Shown here in pieces: positions 1-9,554 of a stretch of 64,000 bases of DNA. Within the stretch, counting starts at the first letter, position 1, and each line of letters opens with the position of its first letter. The stretch comes from Mongoliimonas terrestris (GTDB taxonomy: Bacteria > Pseudomonadota > Alphaproteobacteria > Rhizobiales > Pleomorphomonadaceae), in the NCBI RefSeq assembly GCF_001927285.1, contig NZ_MSIG01000002.1, forward strand, positions 186,001 to 250,000, read 5' to 3'. Under the pieces are notes generated by a model. That model made no database searches, was not told the DNA's origin, and was given only the letters and a program-made list of their open reading frames with translations. A program made the translations under genes and the position numbers.

Positions 1-39
1 ATGATTGCAATCAGAACCGAAGTGTTCGCCTGGAAGGGT

Positions 40-90
40 TCTGGAGCGCGTCCTCCCTGACGGAATTGTCAGGTCGGAAAGTGCTCCAGA
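40..90. repeat. Nested palindromic repeat element
   Basis: TCTGGAGC at 40-47 is the inverted copy of GCTCCAGA at 83-90. Inside lies a second inverted repeat, CCTGAC at 56-61 and GTCAGG at 68-73, so the whole folds as a two-level hairpin. The GGAAAGTGCTCCAGA end resembles the GGAAACGCTCTAG half element near 60374, which suggests a dispersed palindromic family. It lies in non-coding sequence. Confidence 0.5.
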
Positions 91-450
91 GTCAATGGCC
101 TGGAACGATCAAGTCATGCAACTCGATCGGAGACTGTTCTAGTGCGCCGCCGCCCGGCGGCAAACCTCATCGAGCCTGCACATATCTCTTCTGACTTGCA
201 TTGCACCAAGCCGTGATCACGTGCTGCATCGCACACAGGTTCGAGAGCAAACCGTTTTTTCCTCGTATGAATATATCGAATTTTTTCTTCAAAACACTAC
301 ATCCGGTAAAGGGTCGCTAACCAAAACCAGCGTCAACTGACTGCGTTTGGCGAGGGGGCCTAGTTCGGATCGCTTCGGATCCGGTGTCTGAGGACCAGGG
401 AAGGATCTCTGTTCACCCAAGCTGTTTCGCGTTGATGTGGTGGTCGAGTG
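91..450. other. Non-coding stretch left of the first gene
   Basis: I see no convincing gene here. Reading frames on both strands have shadow-type composition. The part from about 245 to 300 is AT-rich and could carry a promoter for the small membrane-protein gene that follows, but no clear -35/-10 pair can be assigned. Confidence 0.4.
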
Positions 451-753
451 ATGATGCTGATCTCTGCAAGTACGGCACTGGTTGGAATCTTGGCGGGTCT
501 TCGTCTGAGCGCCGCCGGAACGATCCTGGCGGCCGGCATCGGCGCCGTGGGAGGCACGGCGGTGCTGATCGGGCTCTACGGGTTCGCTGAGGGGGGGCTT
601 ACGGCGCTGGCGGCGATTGCCGCGTTCAACGTCGGGCTCGGAACGGGCTACGGGGCGCGCACCATGCTCCGCGCACGGTCGCGGCGGGCCATTCGGGCGA
701 AAGCCGAGGCGGCCGGCGCCCACACGGCGGGTGCCAGCATCGCGCACTCCTGA
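451..753 (+). CDS. Small hydrophobic membrane protein, unknown function
   Basis: About 100 residues, with two or three hydrophobic segments rich in Gly and Ala (roughly residues 3-22, 25-45 and 48-70), followed by a basic tail with Arg-Ala repeats and a neutral C-terminus. The pattern fits a small inner-membrane protein with a cytoplasmic basic tail. Two adjacent ATG codons (451, 454) follow a GTG; I chose the first ATG, but no strong Shine-Dalgarno sequence decides the start. I do not recognise the family. The next gene is convergent. It could be a spurious GC-rich frame, but the clean hydrophobic pattern argues for a real gene. Confidence 0.5.
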   Translation: MMLISASTALVGILAGLRLSAAGTILAAGIGAVGGTAVLIGLYGFAEGGLTALAAIAAFNVGLGTGYGARTMLRARSRRAIRAKAEAAGAHTAGASIAHS

Positions 754-769
754 CGAGGCGCGGCGTCGG

Positions 770-1423
770 TCAGGACGTGGGCGGCGCAGCCGTGCCGGCG
801 AGGTTCACGCGCTCCCAGACGCGGGCGTCATGCCCGTTCTGGATCGTGTCGAACCGGATTCCCGACCGGTCCCAGGTCCGCACCCGCCGCGACAGGTTGT
901 CGAGAACCAGATCGCCGCGGTCGGTTCGCACCACGAGGACGGCGTGATATTCGCCGCTCCGCAGGTGGCCCGTCGCCATCCTGAGGGCGCTACTAGGCAG
1001 GCCGAGGCGGATCAGCATCTCCCGCTTGGCGAGCGCATAGTCCTCGCAATCGCCCGACCGCCCGCCGACCTTCCAGTTGTCCGGCGCTCCGGCCTTCTCG
1101 GCCTGCGGGCGGATCGCCTGGTTGACCAGCCGATGGGCGCGCTCGACCAGAGCGAGCGTGGCGTGGTCGAGCCGGACGGCGCCCCTGCCGTCGGCGACGA
1201 GGCGGCCGGCGCGGTCGGTGCAGATCTCCGGCGACCGACGACACAACATGGTGAACCCCCACGGCTCGTGGGCCGTGCCATCCACCGCGAGCTGCGTGGT
1301 GAGGGGCAACGCGGGCAGGCTTTTCGGCGGCGTGACGAAGCCTGCGCTCGCCCGATCGACGACAAAGGCCGCGCCGGCCAACGCGGCCAGGACAAGCGTC
1401 ACCCCTACCCGTTTGCGCACCAT
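770..1423 (-). CDS. Transglutaminase-like cysteine peptidase (BTLCP / DUF920 family)
   Basis: A 217-residue protein starting with a signal peptide (basic MVRKR, then a hydrophobic run to about residue 28). The bacterial transglutaminase-like cysteine protease signature is complete: Cys in GDCEDYA, His in EYHAVLVV and Asp in LVLDNL, in the family's order and spacing. Family members are periplasmic and some (LapG type) cleave adhesins under c-di-GMP control; whether this one does is unknown, since no LapD or large adhesin gene is visible nearby. The protein has the usual length. The gene stands alone, convergent with the small membrane-protein gene on its left. Confidence 0.85.
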   Translation of the reverse strand: MVRKRVGVTLVLAALAGAAFVVDRASAGFVTPPKSLPALPLTTQLAVDGTAHEPWGFTMLCRRSPEICTDRAGRLVADGRGAVRLDHATLALVERAHRLVNQAIRPQAEKAGAPDNWKVGGRSGDCEDYALAKREMLIRLGLPSSALRMATGHLRSGEYHAVLVVRTDRGDLVLDNLSRRVRTWDRSGIRFDTIQNGHDARVWERVNLAGTAAPPTS

Positions 1424-2142
1424 CGCCCCCTCCGGTCACGGTCACGTTCCGGGCAAGCATGATTTATATGCAGCGCACATCATAATTAGGGAAAACGCTT
1501 AGCCGCCTAGGCGCCGCCTCGATTCCGCCAGAGAATTCAGGGAAACAGGCCGTGGAACCGCCAAGGGCGCCCATGTGTTGACTGCCCGACCGTGTCTTTT
1601 GGGAGACTCTTGCTTCCAATTGGAATGATCCCGGACAGGTCCATGGCGGCGAAGCGGATCAAGACTTCGCAGCAGTCGATCGACGTCGGCACCCGTGGCC
1701 GGGCCCGCCATGCGGCCCGGCGGCGCCATCCTCATGTAATTCCATGGGTACGCCCCTGTAACAGATGCGGTTTTTTCTATGAGAATACCACGTGTTGCGT
1801 TGCAACAATTTTAGCTTTATCTTATGGATATCGGGACTGGCGGGGCGTATGGTGCCTGCACCGAGTCACCTCACCTGTTTCCGGTATCCATAGATCATCC
1901 TGCCGTCCGATCGGACCGAGTGCCCTTGATGCAAATGCGGTTAACCGACCCGTCCTGACACGTGCGTCAAGCCGATGTTTCGATTGCTTTTCGATCCAGG
2001 GCTAACATACTGTTAAAGGGCGAGTTGATGGTTGTTTACCGTATCGCAACATTGGTTATCGATTTGTCTAATTGGCCTTCCGCGTTCTCCGCGGGCTCTG
2101 GTGGGTCAGACCACTGAGCTTGTTATTTTTCTGGAGTTCGAA
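1424..2142. promoter_or_regulatory. Long AT-rich leader of the EPS initiating transferase gene
   Basis: No credible gene lies in these roughly 720 bases. The stretch 1740-2140 is markedly AT-richer than the flanking genes and contains a perfect inverted repeat, TGTTGC-GTT-GCAACA, at 1793-1807, about 340 bases before the ATG at 2143. A Shine-Dalgarno-like GGAG lies just upstream of that ATG. Long AT-rich leaders before EPS genes are typical targets of repressors such as MucR in Hyphomicrobiales; assigning such a regulator here is inference. Confidence 0.5.
1793..1807. promoter_or_regulatory. Candidate operator, palindrome TGTTGC-N3-GCAACA
   Basis: A perfect 6-bp inverted repeat with a 3-bp spacer in the leader of the initiating transferase gene. 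Its left half TGTTGCGTT recurs at 26348 in front of the export lipoprotein gene, and TTGCGTT recurs at 5980, 11357 and 26787. Confidence 0.45.
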
Positions 2143-3048
2143 ATGCGTTCAAAAGAGCAAGCCAGCTCGTTGAAGCGGTTCGCGAACCTTTTACTGACCA
2201 TGCCGACGGTTTTGTCGGCCCGTACCTCGGAAATACCGGCCGTCGGTCTGGCCCACGCCTCGGCTTCGGACTCCTCTGGTCCGGAGACGTCCCTTTCTGT
2301 GATCTGGCAGCCCCAGGGCGAGAAGCGCGCCCGGAGCAGCCGTCCCATCGGGTCGACCGGCACGTCCGCCCGTCGCTCTCCCGCGCAGCACCATCCGGTG
2401 CGTGCCGCCGAGCCGGTGTCGACGATCGTCGGCACGGCGCGGCCCTGGCAGCACGGCCTGAAGCGGGCCATGGACTTCAGCCTCGCGCTTGCGGCGCTGA
2501 TCGCCCTCAGCCCCCTGCTCCTCACCATCGCGCTGATCATCAAGACGACCAGCCGCGGGCCGGTGTTCTTCAAGCAGTACCGTGTGGGTCTCGGCAACAG
2601 CCAGTTCGAGATCTACAAGTTCCGCTCGATGTTCACCGAGCGATGCGACCTGACGGGCGTGTCGCAGACCACGGAGAACGATCCCCGTGTGACGCCGATC
2701 GGCCGGTTCATCCGCAAGACCAGCATCGACGAGCTGCCGCAGTTGCTCAACGTGCTGAAGGGTGACATGTCGCTGGTCGGCCCGCGGCCCCACGTCGCCG
2801 GCATGCTGGCGGGTGGCGTTCCCTACGAGGAACTGGTGGCGAACTATCCCATGCGCCATGCCATGCGGCCCGGCCTCACCGGCCTCGCGCAGGTGAACGG
2901 CTTCCGCGGCCCGACCACCGACGCCACCAAGGCGCGGCTGCGGGTGGAGTATGACCTGGAGTACATCCGCCGCTTCTCGATCGCCCTCGACCTGCGCATC
3001 ATCCTGCGCACGGTTTGGACCGAGTTCCTCTCCGGGTCCGGCTACTGA
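2143..3048 (+). CDS. Initiating sugar-phosphate transferase (bacterial sugar transferase, short ExoY/GumD type)
   Basis: A 301-residue monotopic membrane enzyme predicted to transfer a hexose-1-phosphate (glucose or galactose) from a UDP-sugar to undecaprenyl phosphate, the first step of EPS repeat-unit assembly at the inner membrane. A Ser/Arg-rich cytoplasmic N-terminus of about 100 residues precedes one membrane segment (about 112-133). The family signatures follow: [40 protein letters not shown] (about 194-216) and [13 protein letters not shown] frame extends upstream to a TTG at 2032, but the ATG at 2143 has GGAG at the right distance. It is the short form without the four extra membrane helices of full-length GumD or WcaJ, so the donor cannot be read from its length. 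GumD-like specificity is inferred from the other transferases in the locus. Confidence 0.9.
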   Translation: MRSKEQASSLKRFANLLLTMPTVLSARTSEIPAVGLAHASASDSSGPETSLSVIWQPQGEKRARSSRPIGSTGTSARRSPAQHHPVRAAEPVSTIVGTARPWQHGLKRAMDFSLALAALIALSPLLLTIALIIKTTSRGPVFFKQYRVGLGNSQFEIYKFRSMFTERCDLTGVSQTTENDPRVTPIGRFIRKTSIDELPQLLNVLKGDMSLVGPRPHVAGMLAGGVPYEELVANYPMRHAMRPGLTGLAQVNGFRGPTTDATKARLRVEYDLEYIRRFSIALDLRIILRTVWTEFLSGSGY

Positions 3049-3423
3049 CCGGTCGGAAAGGCCGATGCCTTTAGGCAGGCGGTGGGTCGGGGAACGAGGT
3101 GGCCGGTCCGCCCCCGGGCGGTCCGGATAAGGTTGCGCCGAAGGAAGCTGTCGTCTCGGTTGCCGCAATGGCGAACAGGGTCGTCGGGGCCGGGTGTCGG
3201 AGAATCGCGGTCGCGGTGAACGGGACCGGATGTTGAACGATGTGGACGGGGCCGCGTGGCCCCGTTTTTCGTTCGTGCTGCGCCGGGCCCATCGCCGCTT
3301 CAAGACCAGAATCGGTGCGCCGCGGCCGGGGAAGGATGTGACCGGTTCCGCACGGTCGTTGATCGGCCGGCGGCATGCTAAGAAGCAGCCTGTCATGATC
3401 TGCGGACAGGCAAGGGTCGAAGC
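3049..3423. other. Intergenic stretch with terminator
   Basis: No gene is supported. It contains the hairpin terminator at 3246-3269 and, after it, the upstream region of the epimerase gene that begins with GTG at 3424. Confidence 0.5.
3246..3269 (+). terminator. Rho-independent terminator
   Basis: ACGGGGCC-GCGT-GGCCCCGT forms a perfect 8-bp GC-rich stem followed by TTTTT. It lies about 200 bases after the sugar transferase stop. Confidence 0.8.
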
Positions 3424-4434
3424 GTGCGCTACCTGATCACCGGCACGGCCGGCTTCATCGGCTTCCATCTGGCGCGGCGGCTTCTCGACGAGGGGCATTT
3501 CGTCACCGGGTTCGACGGGATGACGCCCTATTACGACATCGCCCTGAAGGAGCGGCGCGTCGCCATCCTGGCCCGATCGAACGCCTTTCGTCCGATAATG
3601 GGGATGCTGGAAGACAGGGCGGCACTCGACGCGGCGGCGGATGCGGCGGAGCCGGACGTGATCATCCACCTCGCCGCCCAGGCGGGGGTTCGCTACAGCC
3701 TGGAGAACCCGAAGGCCTATGTGGATTCCAACCTGACCGGTTCGTTCCACATGCTGGAACTCGCCCGCCGCCTGAAGCCGGCGCATCTCCTGCTGGCGTC
3801 CACCAGTTCGGTCTATGGTGCCAACCCGAGCATCCCATTCCGGGAGACGGACGACACCGCGCGGCCGATGACGCTCTATGCGGCCACCAAGGCTTCCATG
3901 GAGGTCATGGCTCACGCCTATGCCCACCTGTTCGCCATCCCGACGACGGCCTTCCGCTTCTTCACCGTCTACGGCCCGTGGGGACGGCCCGACATGGCGC
4001 TGTTCAAGTTCGTCGACGCCATCACCCGCGGGGAACCGCTGGAGATCTATGGCGAGGGCGCCATGCAGCGCGACTTCACCTATGTGGACGACATCGTGGA
4101 GGGCATCGTCCGCCTCGCGGCGGTTCCGCCGGGAGAGGCCAATCGGGTGACAGACCCGCCGGAGATCGACACGCTCAGCCCGCTCGGCCCGTTCCGCACG
4201 GTGAACATCGCCGGCGGAAACCCGATCGGTCTCCTGGATTTCGTCGACCTGGTGGAACGCGAGGTGGGCCGGCCCGCCCGCCGGGTGATGCTGCCCATGC
4301 AGCCGGGGGACGTGCCGCGCACCTTCGCCAGCCCCGATCTCCTGAGGGCGCTGACCGGCTTCGTGCCGGCCACGCCCCTTGAGGACGGCGTGCGGGCCTT
4401 CGTGACGTGGTACCGGACCTATCGAGGGCTGTGA
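3424..4434 (+). CDS. NAD-dependent epimerase, UDP-glucuronate 4-epimerase type
   Basis: A 336-residue extended SDR enzyme starting at GTG. The NAD-binding motif is GTAGFIG (7-13), followed by SSVYG and the catalytic Tyr152 and Lys156 in YAATK. The stretches [17 protein letters not shown] and [20 protein letters not shown] are typical of UDP-glucuronate 4-epimerases (CapI/LspL group), which make UDP-galacturonate from UDP-glucuronate in the cytoplasm. The product would serve the EPS or lipopolysaccharide. A related specificity, such as UDP-glucose 4-epimerase, is less likely. A terminator separates it from the transferase upstream, so it probably has its own promoter. Confidence 0.85.
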   Translation: MRYLITGTAGFIGFHLARRLLDEGHFVTGFDGMTPYYDIALKERRVAILARSNAFRPIMGMLEDRAALDAAADAAEPDVIIHLAAQAGVRYSLENPKAYVDSNLTGSFHMLELARRLKPAHLLLASTSSVYGANPSIPFRETDDTARPMTLYAATKASMEVMAHAYAHLFAIPTTAFRFFTVYGPWGRPDMALFKFVDAITRGEPLEIYGEGAMQRDFTYVDDIVEGIVRLAAVPPGEANRVTDPPEIDTLSPLGPFRTVNIAGGNPIGLLDFVDLVEREVGRPARRVMLPMQPGDVPRTFASPDLLRALTGFVPATPLEDGVRAFVTWYRTYRGL

Positions 4435-4537
4435 CGCCCCCGGGCGGGGCGAAAAGGGCGACCCGGGGAAGTTAAGCGCCGTCCAGACCGGCTAGCCGGC
4501 GCGGGGATCGGACGACCTGGGATTGCTTTGCCGGCGA

Positions 4538-4804
4538 TCAGAGGGCGCGCGAGAAACCGCGGACCGCCGGGCGGAGCGGTTCGGAGCCGCGATCGGTCGG
4601 AAGCGCGTTCGTCGGCATCTCGGACGGAACGCAGACGCCGGCAGGACCGTCCGGGGCGCCGGAGGGCGGCAGGATGGAGCCGGTTCGCACCGGGTCGACC
4701 AGCACGGACTTCGGGACGTGCATGTTGAAGGCGGCCGAGGTCGACACCGACGCCAGTCCGAGGACGGCGGATACCAGGGTGACGGTCAGGATGCGGGGGG
4801 CCAC
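4538..4804 (-). CDS. Small secreted protein, unknown function
   Basis: An 88-residue protein with a clear N-terminal signal peptide (MAPRILTVTLVSAVLGLASV, cleavage after STSAA). The mature part of about 65 residues is rich in Pro and Ser and has a single Cys. I chose the GTG at 4804 because GGAG lies six bases upstream; a TTG at 4816 would add four residues but would overlap that Shine-Dalgarno. I do not recognise the family. It lies convergent to the epimerase gene and codirectional with the cysQ-like gene upstream. Confidence 0.5.
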   Translation of the reverse strand: MAPRILTVTLVSAVLGLASVSTSAAFNMHVPKSVLVDPVRTGSILPPSGAPDGPAGVCVPSEMPTNALPTDRGSEPLRPAVRGFSRAL

Positions 4805-5021
4805 GGTCTTCTCCAAGGGTCATTTCCTCATGAACCCAAGGGGTAGCAAAACCCTCTAACGGACCGGCAAAACCCGCAGCATCATTTCAAGTCTAAATGT
4901 GGCGGCCGCGCTCACGAACCGTTCACCATGGCTGGAAAACCCCGGAATAGCGCGCGTTGACAGGAGGTCGGGCGCCTTCTCCAGCGTCCAGGGGTGCGTC
5001 AAGTCCGGGCGAACCCGGACG

Positions 5022-5834
5022 TCAAGAATTGCGAAGAAGGGCCTGGAGGAGGGCGGGATCAGCCACGGCGAGGAAGTGCGGGTTCGCGAAATCCACGTCC
5101 GCTGCCTGCCTGCGCTTGCCATAGGCGAGCGGTTTGCCATCGAAGGTGACCACATGGCCGCCGGCGGCCCGCAGCACCGCATCGCCGGCAGCGGTATCCC
5201 ATTCCATGGTGCGGCCATGGCGGGGATAGACGTCAGCCCTGCCTTCCGCGAGCAGGCAGAATTTCAGCGACGACCCGACCGACAGGAAGGTGGCGTCCGA
5301 AATGGCGGCAAGGAAACGGGCGGTCTCCGCCGAGCCGTGCGACCGGCTGCCGACGACCGCGAGCGCTCCAGCCGGGCGCGGGCGAGCGGTGATCGGCGCG
5401 AAAGGGCCGGGTCGGCCGTCTGTGACGCTCGCGGCGAAGGCGCCCTCCCCGCGTCCGCCGCCGTAGAGTCGGCCGAGCGCGGGCGCGTAGACGACACCGC
5501 AGACCGGCGCGCCGTTTTCGATAAGGGCGATGTTGACGGTGAACTCGCCGTTGCGGGAGACGAACTCCCGCGTGCCGTCCAGCGGATCGACGAGGAAGAA
5601 GCGTTCGCCGATCTCGGCCTGACGCCCGGCGGCGCTCTCCTCCTCGGCAATCACCGGGATGTCGGGGTGAAGCGCCGCGAGACCCTTCAAGATGACGGCC
5701 TCGGCCTGCCGGTCGGCCTCGGTCACCGGCGAGGCGTCCGCCTTGTTCTCCACCGCGAAGGCCGTGCCGTAGACGTCGAGGATCACAGCGCCGGCGGCGA
5801 GGGCAAGGTCGGCCAAGGGTCGGAAGGACAGCAT
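5022..5834 (-). CDS. cysQ: 3'(2'),5'-bisphosphate nucleotidase CysQ
   Basis: A 270-residue member of the Li-sensitive, Mg-dependent inositol monophosphatase-like family. It removes the 3'-phosphate from PAP (3'-phosphoadenosine 5'-phosphate), a by-product of sulfate assimilation and sulfotransfer. Metal-binding motifs are present: EEES at 64-67, DPLDGT at 83-88, and the C-terminal WDTAAGDAV. The stretch DGTREFVSRNGEFTVNIALI is characteristic of CysQ rather than SuhB. Length is normal. It is divergent from the phosphomannomutase gene, with a 280-base shared upstream region, and does not look like part of an EPS operon. Confidence 0.9.
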   Translation of the reverse strand: MLSFRPLADLALAAGAVILDVYGTAFAVENKADASPVTEADRQAEAVILKGLAALHPDIPVIAEEESAAGRQAEIGERFFLVDPLDGTREFVSRNGEFTVNIALIENGAPVCGVVYAPALGRLYGGGRGEGAFAASVTDGRPGPFAPITARPRPAGALAVVGSRSHGSAETARFLAAISDATFLSVGSSLKFCLLAEGRADVYPRHGRTMEWDTAAGDAVLRAAGGHVVTFDGKPLAYGKRRQAADVDFANPHFLAVADPALLQALLRNS

Positions 5835-6114
5835 GCGAAACGTCTCGTTGGGCCCTCGAACGGCGATCGGGAGCGCGGGACCCGACGCGCTCTTCGCACG
5901 TGCAGTAAACGACTCTTGCCCAAACCGGAAGTCTCGCTTACCAATGAACCATGCGACGGAAACCGTTTGGTTTCGTGTATTGCGTTGCGTTTCAAAGATC
6001 TATTTTTTCGATATTGAACGACGTCGTCATCGCGAAGCGAGAAAATCAACATTTCCGTTCCAGTATCCGGCTCTGCCTGCCACCTGGACGGAAGTCGGAA
6101 GACAAGGGTCTCTC
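5835..6114. promoter_or_regulatory. Divergent promoter region, cysQ / phosphomannomutase
   Basis: A non-coding region between two divergent genes, with an AT-rich core from about 5940 to 6060. TTGCGTTGCG at 5980-5989 matches the first ten bases of the motif at 11357 and partly the site at 1796, so it may be a degenerate copy of the same operator. No -35/-10 assignment is secure. Confidence 0.4.
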
Positions 6115-7635
6115 ATGTTTCCCACGCCACGGCCGGACGTTTTGCCGAATACGCTTGCCTTCGAGATGACACCGCTGGTGAAGCCCACCGGCTTTCGCGA
6201 ATATGACGCCCGCTGGTGGTTCGGTCATCCTGGCTCGCCGAAGGCGCCGGAACTGAACCTGATGGGCGTGCAGGCGCTGGGCCTCGGGCTCGGCACCTTG
6301 CTGCACGAACTCGGCAAGCCGCCGGAAGTCGTGGTGGGTCATGATTTCCGCGGCTACTCGATGGGAATCAAGATCGCCCTCGCCCAGGGCCTGATGGCAG
6401 CCGGCTGCACGGTGCACGACATCGGCCTGGCGCTCTCGCCCATGGCCTATTTCGCCCAGTTCGCCCTCGACGTGCCGGCGGTCGCCATGGTGACGGCCTC
6501 GCACAACGACAACGGCTGGACCGGCGTGAAGATGGGGTGCGACCGGCCGGTGACGTTCGGGCCGGAGGAGATGGGCCGGCTCCGCGACATCGTGCTCTCC
6601 GGCAGCTTCCGGACGGCGCCCGGCGGGGCCTATCGGTTCGTGGAGAACTTCCCGGCCGTCTATATGGACGACCTTGCGAAGGACCGGCGCATCAAGCGTC
6701 CGCTGAAGGTGGTGGCGGCGTGCGGCAACGGCACCGCCGGAGCCTTCGCGCCGGAGCTTCTGGCGCGGCTCGGCGTGGAGGTGATCCCGCTCGACTGCGA
6801 CCTCGACCACACCTTCCCGAACTACAACCCGAACCCGGAGGACATGGAGATGCTCCATGCCCTCGCCGCCAAGGTGAAGGAGACCGGCGCCGACGTGGGC
6901 CTCGGCTTCGACGGCGACGGCGACCGCTGCGGCGTCGTGGACGACGAGGGCAACGAGATCTTCGCCGACAAGATCGGCGTGATGCTGGCGCGCGACCTGT
7001 CGTCCGTCCACCCGAATGCCAACTTCGTGGTGGACGTGAAGTCGACCGGCCTCTTCCATTCGGACCCAGTGCTGAGAGACCGCCGCGTGGCCACGGACTA
7101 CTGGAAGACCGGGCACAGCTACATCAAGCGCCGGGTGCGCGAGTTGAACGCCCTGGCGGGTTTCGAGAAGTCCGGGCACTTCTTCTTTAACGCGCCGATT
7201 GGCCGGGGCTATGACGACGGGCTCGTCACGGCGATCGCGGTGCTGGAGATGCTGGATCGCAACCCGGACCGCTCCATGGCCGACCTCTACCGTGCGCTGC
7301 CGAAGACCTGGGGCTCGCCCACCATGTCGCCGCACTGTCCGGACGAGGTGAAGTACGGCGTGGTGGACAAGGTGATCGCCCGGCTCACCGCCATGCAGGC
7401 GGCGGGCGAGACGATCGGCGGGCATCCGATCGTGGACGTGGTGACGGTGAACGGCATCCGGGTGACCACCGACGACGGCACCTGGGGCCTCGTGCGCGCG
7501 TCCTCCAACAAGCCGGAGTTGGTGGTCGTGGTGGAGAGCCCCGTCTCGGAGGAGCGCCTGCACGCCATGTTCAAGGCGGTGGACGGGGTGCTGCGCGAGA
7601 ACCCCGAGGTCGGCGCCTACAATCAGACGATCTGA
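6115..7635 (+). CDS. Phosphomannomutase / phosphoglucomutase
   Basis: A 506-residue alpha-D-phosphohexomutase that interconverts mannose-6-phosphate and mannose-1-phosphate (and often the glucose forms), supplying the pyrophosphorylase next door. The phosphoserine loop TASHNDNGWTG carries Ser129. The metal loop FDGDGDRCG starts at Asp266. The sugar-binding stretch FEKSGHFFFN and a C-terminal phosphate-binding SSNKPELVV also fit. The open frame extends 94 codons further upstream, but the ATG at 6115 gives a normal N-terminus. The mannose-1-phosphate guanylyltransferase gene follows after 110 bases in the same direction, a classic manB-manC pair. Confidence 0.92.
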   Translation: MFPTPRPDVLPNTLAFEMTPLVKPTGFREYDARWWFGHPGSPKAPELNLMGVQALGLGLGTLLHELGKPPEVVVGHDFRGYSMGIKIALAQGLMAAGCTVHDIGLALSPMAYFAQFALDVPAVAMVTASHNDNGWTGVKMGCDRPVTFGPEEMGRLRDIVLSGSFRTAPGGAYRFVENFPAVYMDDLAKDRRIKRPLKVVAACGNGTAGAFAPELLARLGVEVIPLDCDLDHTFPNYNPNPEDMEMLHALAAKVKETGADVGLGFDGDGDRCGVVDDEGNEIFADKIGVMLARDLSSVHPNANFVVDVKSTGLFHSDPVLRDRRVATDYWKTGHSYIKRRVRELNALAGFEKSGHFFFNAPIGRGYDDGLVTAIAVLEMLDRNPDRSMADLYRALPKTWGSPTMSPHCPDEVKYGVVDKVIARLTAMQAAGETIGGHPIVDVVTVNGIRVTTDDGTWGLVRASSNKPELVVVVESPVSEERLHAMFKAVDGVLRENPEVGAYNQTI

Positions 7636-7745
7636 CGGACCGACGCTGTTCGCTCCGGGGTCGCCGTCCGGCGCGGAGCGGACGCACCGTCCAGCGCCCC
7701 CGCTCCTTGCGAGCCGGGCCGAAACGCATCGAACGAGATGAGACG

Positions 7746-9173
7746 ATGACAGACATGAAGATCGTGCCGGTCATTCTTGCGGGCGGCTCGGGGACGCGGC
7801 TCTGGCCGGTCTCGCGGGACAGCTTCCCCAAGCAGTTCCAGCCGCTGGTGGGAACGCTTTCGACCTATCAGCAGACCCTGAAGCGCGTGTCGGAGCCGAC
7901 CCTCTTCGCCGACCCTGTCGTGGTGACCGGCGACAGCTTCCGCTTCTTCACCCAGCGCCAGGCCCGCGACGTGGGGGTCAACGCCACGGTGGTGTTGGAG
8001 CCGGCTCGCCGGGATTCGGCCGCCGCCATGGCGGCGGCAGCGGTGTTCGTGGAGCGCCGGGCGCCTGGATCGCTGGTGCTGGCGCTCGCCGCCGACCACG
8101 TGATCCTCGATGACGACCTCTTCCACCAGGGGATCCGGCTCGGCGCCAAGGCGGCGGCGGACGGCAAGATCGTGGTGTTCGGCCTGGTGCCGAACGAGCC
8201 GAAGACGAGCTACGGCTACATCCGCCCCGGGGAGCGCATCGGCGGGGAGGATGACCTCCGGCTGGTGGACGCCTTCGTGGAGAAGCCCAACCTTGCGACC
8301 GCGGTGGACTATGTCCAGTCCGGCTATCTCTGGAACTCCGGCAACTTCCTGTTCCGCTCGGACATCATGATCCGCGAGTTCCGGGCCTTCGCGCCGGACA
8401 TCCTGGAGGCGGCGGAGGCCTCGGTGGCGGACGCGGCGGAGGACGCGGACCTCGGGTTCGTCCGGCTCGCGCCGGCTGCGTTCGAGCGCGCGCGCAAGAC
8501 CTCCATCGACTACGCGGTGATCGAGAAGACCCGCGACATCGCGGTGGTCTACGGCCGGTTCCGCTGGTCGGACGTGGGGGCCTGGGACGCGATCTGGCAG
8601 GTGACGGAGCAGGACGCGGACGGCAACGCCATCCACGGCAACGGCGTGGCGCGCGGGGCCCACAACTGCCTGATCCACTCGGACGGCATTCTGACCGGCG
8701 TGATCGGCGCCGACGATCTGGTGGTGATCGCAACCGCGGACGCGGTGCTGGTGGCGCCGAAGAGCCACGCCCAGGACGTGAAGGGCCTGGTGGACCAGCT
8801 GAAGGCTGCCAACGTCGGACAGGTCGCGACCCACCGACGCGACTATCGGCCGTGGGGCTATGTGGAGGCCATCGACCAGGGTGCGCGGTTCGCGGTGAAG
8901 CGGATCGTGGTGGACCCTGAGGGCGTGCTGTCGCTGCAGCGGCACCATCACCGGTCGGAACACTGGGTCGTGGTGCGCGGCACCGCGACCGTGACGCTGG
9001 ACGGAAGCGAGCGGATCCTGACCGAGAACGAGAGCCTCTATCTGCCGCTCGGCTCTGTCCACCGGCTGGCCAACATGGGGCGCATTCCGCTGGAGCTCAT
9101 CGAGGTGCAGACCGGCGCCTACCTCGGCGAGGACGACGTGGAGCGCTACGACGACATCTATCGCCGGACCTGA
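7746..9173 (+). CDS. manC: Mannose-1-phosphate guanylyltransferase / mannose-6-phosphate isomerase
   Basis: A 475-residue bifunctional enzyme of the AlgA/XanB/ManC type, making GDP-mannose from mannose-1-phosphate and GTP and isomerising fructose-6-phosphate to mannose-6-phosphate. The nucleotidyltransferase signature LAGGSGTRLWP (11-21) and FPKQF (27-31) open the protein. FVEKP and YLWNSGNFLF lie mid-protein. A C-terminal cupin of about 100 residues carries the metal-binding QRHHHRSEHW and the isomerase stretch. I chose the ATG at 7746 over an upstream start because it gives the canonical N-terminus. GDP-mannose fits the mannosyltransferase (GT4) module at 39402. Confidence 0.93.
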   Translation: MTDMKIVPVILAGGSGTRLWPVSRDSFPKQFQPLVGTLSTYQQTLKRVSEPTLFADPVVVTGDSFRFFTQRQARDVGVNATVVLEPARRDSAAAMAAAAVFVERRAPGSLVLALAADHVILDDDLFHQGIRLGAKAAADGKIVVFGLVPNEPKTSYGYIRPGERIGGEDDLRLVDAFVEKPNLATAVDYVQSGYLWNSGNFLFRSDIMIREFRAFAPDILEAAEASVADAAEDADLGFVRLAPAAFERARKTSIDYAVIEKTRDIAVVYGRFRWSDVGAWDAIWQVTEQDADGNAIHGNGVARGAHNCLIHSDGILTGVIGADDLVVIATADAVLVAPKSHAQDVKGLVDQLKAANVGQVATHRRDYRPWGYVEAIDQGARFAVKRIVVDPEGVLSLQRHHHRSEHWVVVRGTATVTLDGSERILTENESLYLPLGSVHRLANMGRIPLELIEVQTGAYLGEDDVERYDDIYRRT

Positions 9174-9257
9174 CGCCGGATCATTCGCCCGGCGGGCCGG
9201 CGGAACGAAGCCGCCAGGGCCTCCTCGGACCAACGGTGGGGGCCGCGTCAGGCGGCC

Positions 9258-9554
9258 TCAGCAGCCGGGCGCCGGCTGGGTCGAGGTCTGGCGCCTGGAA
9301 TCCGATTCCGGGACGCAGGGCCGGCCGGTGTTCGGCGCCGCGCCGAGATAGCGGTTGACCTCGGCATCCCGGTGGAGGTTGCCCGGACGGCGCGCCTCGC
9401 GGCGGTCGTCGCGGAGGATTTCCTGCCGCTGGGTTCGCTGGTCGCACGGACGATTGGTGTTTCCGCCGCACTCGGCAGCGACGGCGGGCGCCGAGGCGAC
9501 GGCGAACGGCGCGACGGCCGCGAACAGCAGGGCGGCAAGGGTCATTCCACGCAT
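9258..9554 (-). CDS. Small secreted Cys-containing protein, unknown function
   Basis: A 98-residue protein with a signal peptide (MRGMTLAALLFAAVAPFAVA, cleavage after AVAA). The mature region is Arg- and Asn-rich with four cysteines (ECGG, RPCDQ, RPCVP and the terminal Cys), which suggests disulfides in the periplasm. Start choice: GGAG lies six bases before the ATG at 9554; an ATG three bases earlier is equally possible. I do not recognise the family. It is convergent with the manC-type gene. Confidence 0.5.
   Translation of the reverse strand: MRGMTLAALLFAAVAPFAVASAPAVAAECGGNTNRPCDQRTQRQEILRDDRREARRPGNLHRDAEVNRYLGAAPNTGRPCVPESDSRRQTSTQPAPGC

Noticed and set aside
2191..3927. 578-residue open frame on the minus strand
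   Set aside because: It runs antisense through the sugar transferase, a terminator and the epimerase gene, so it cannot be a real gene.
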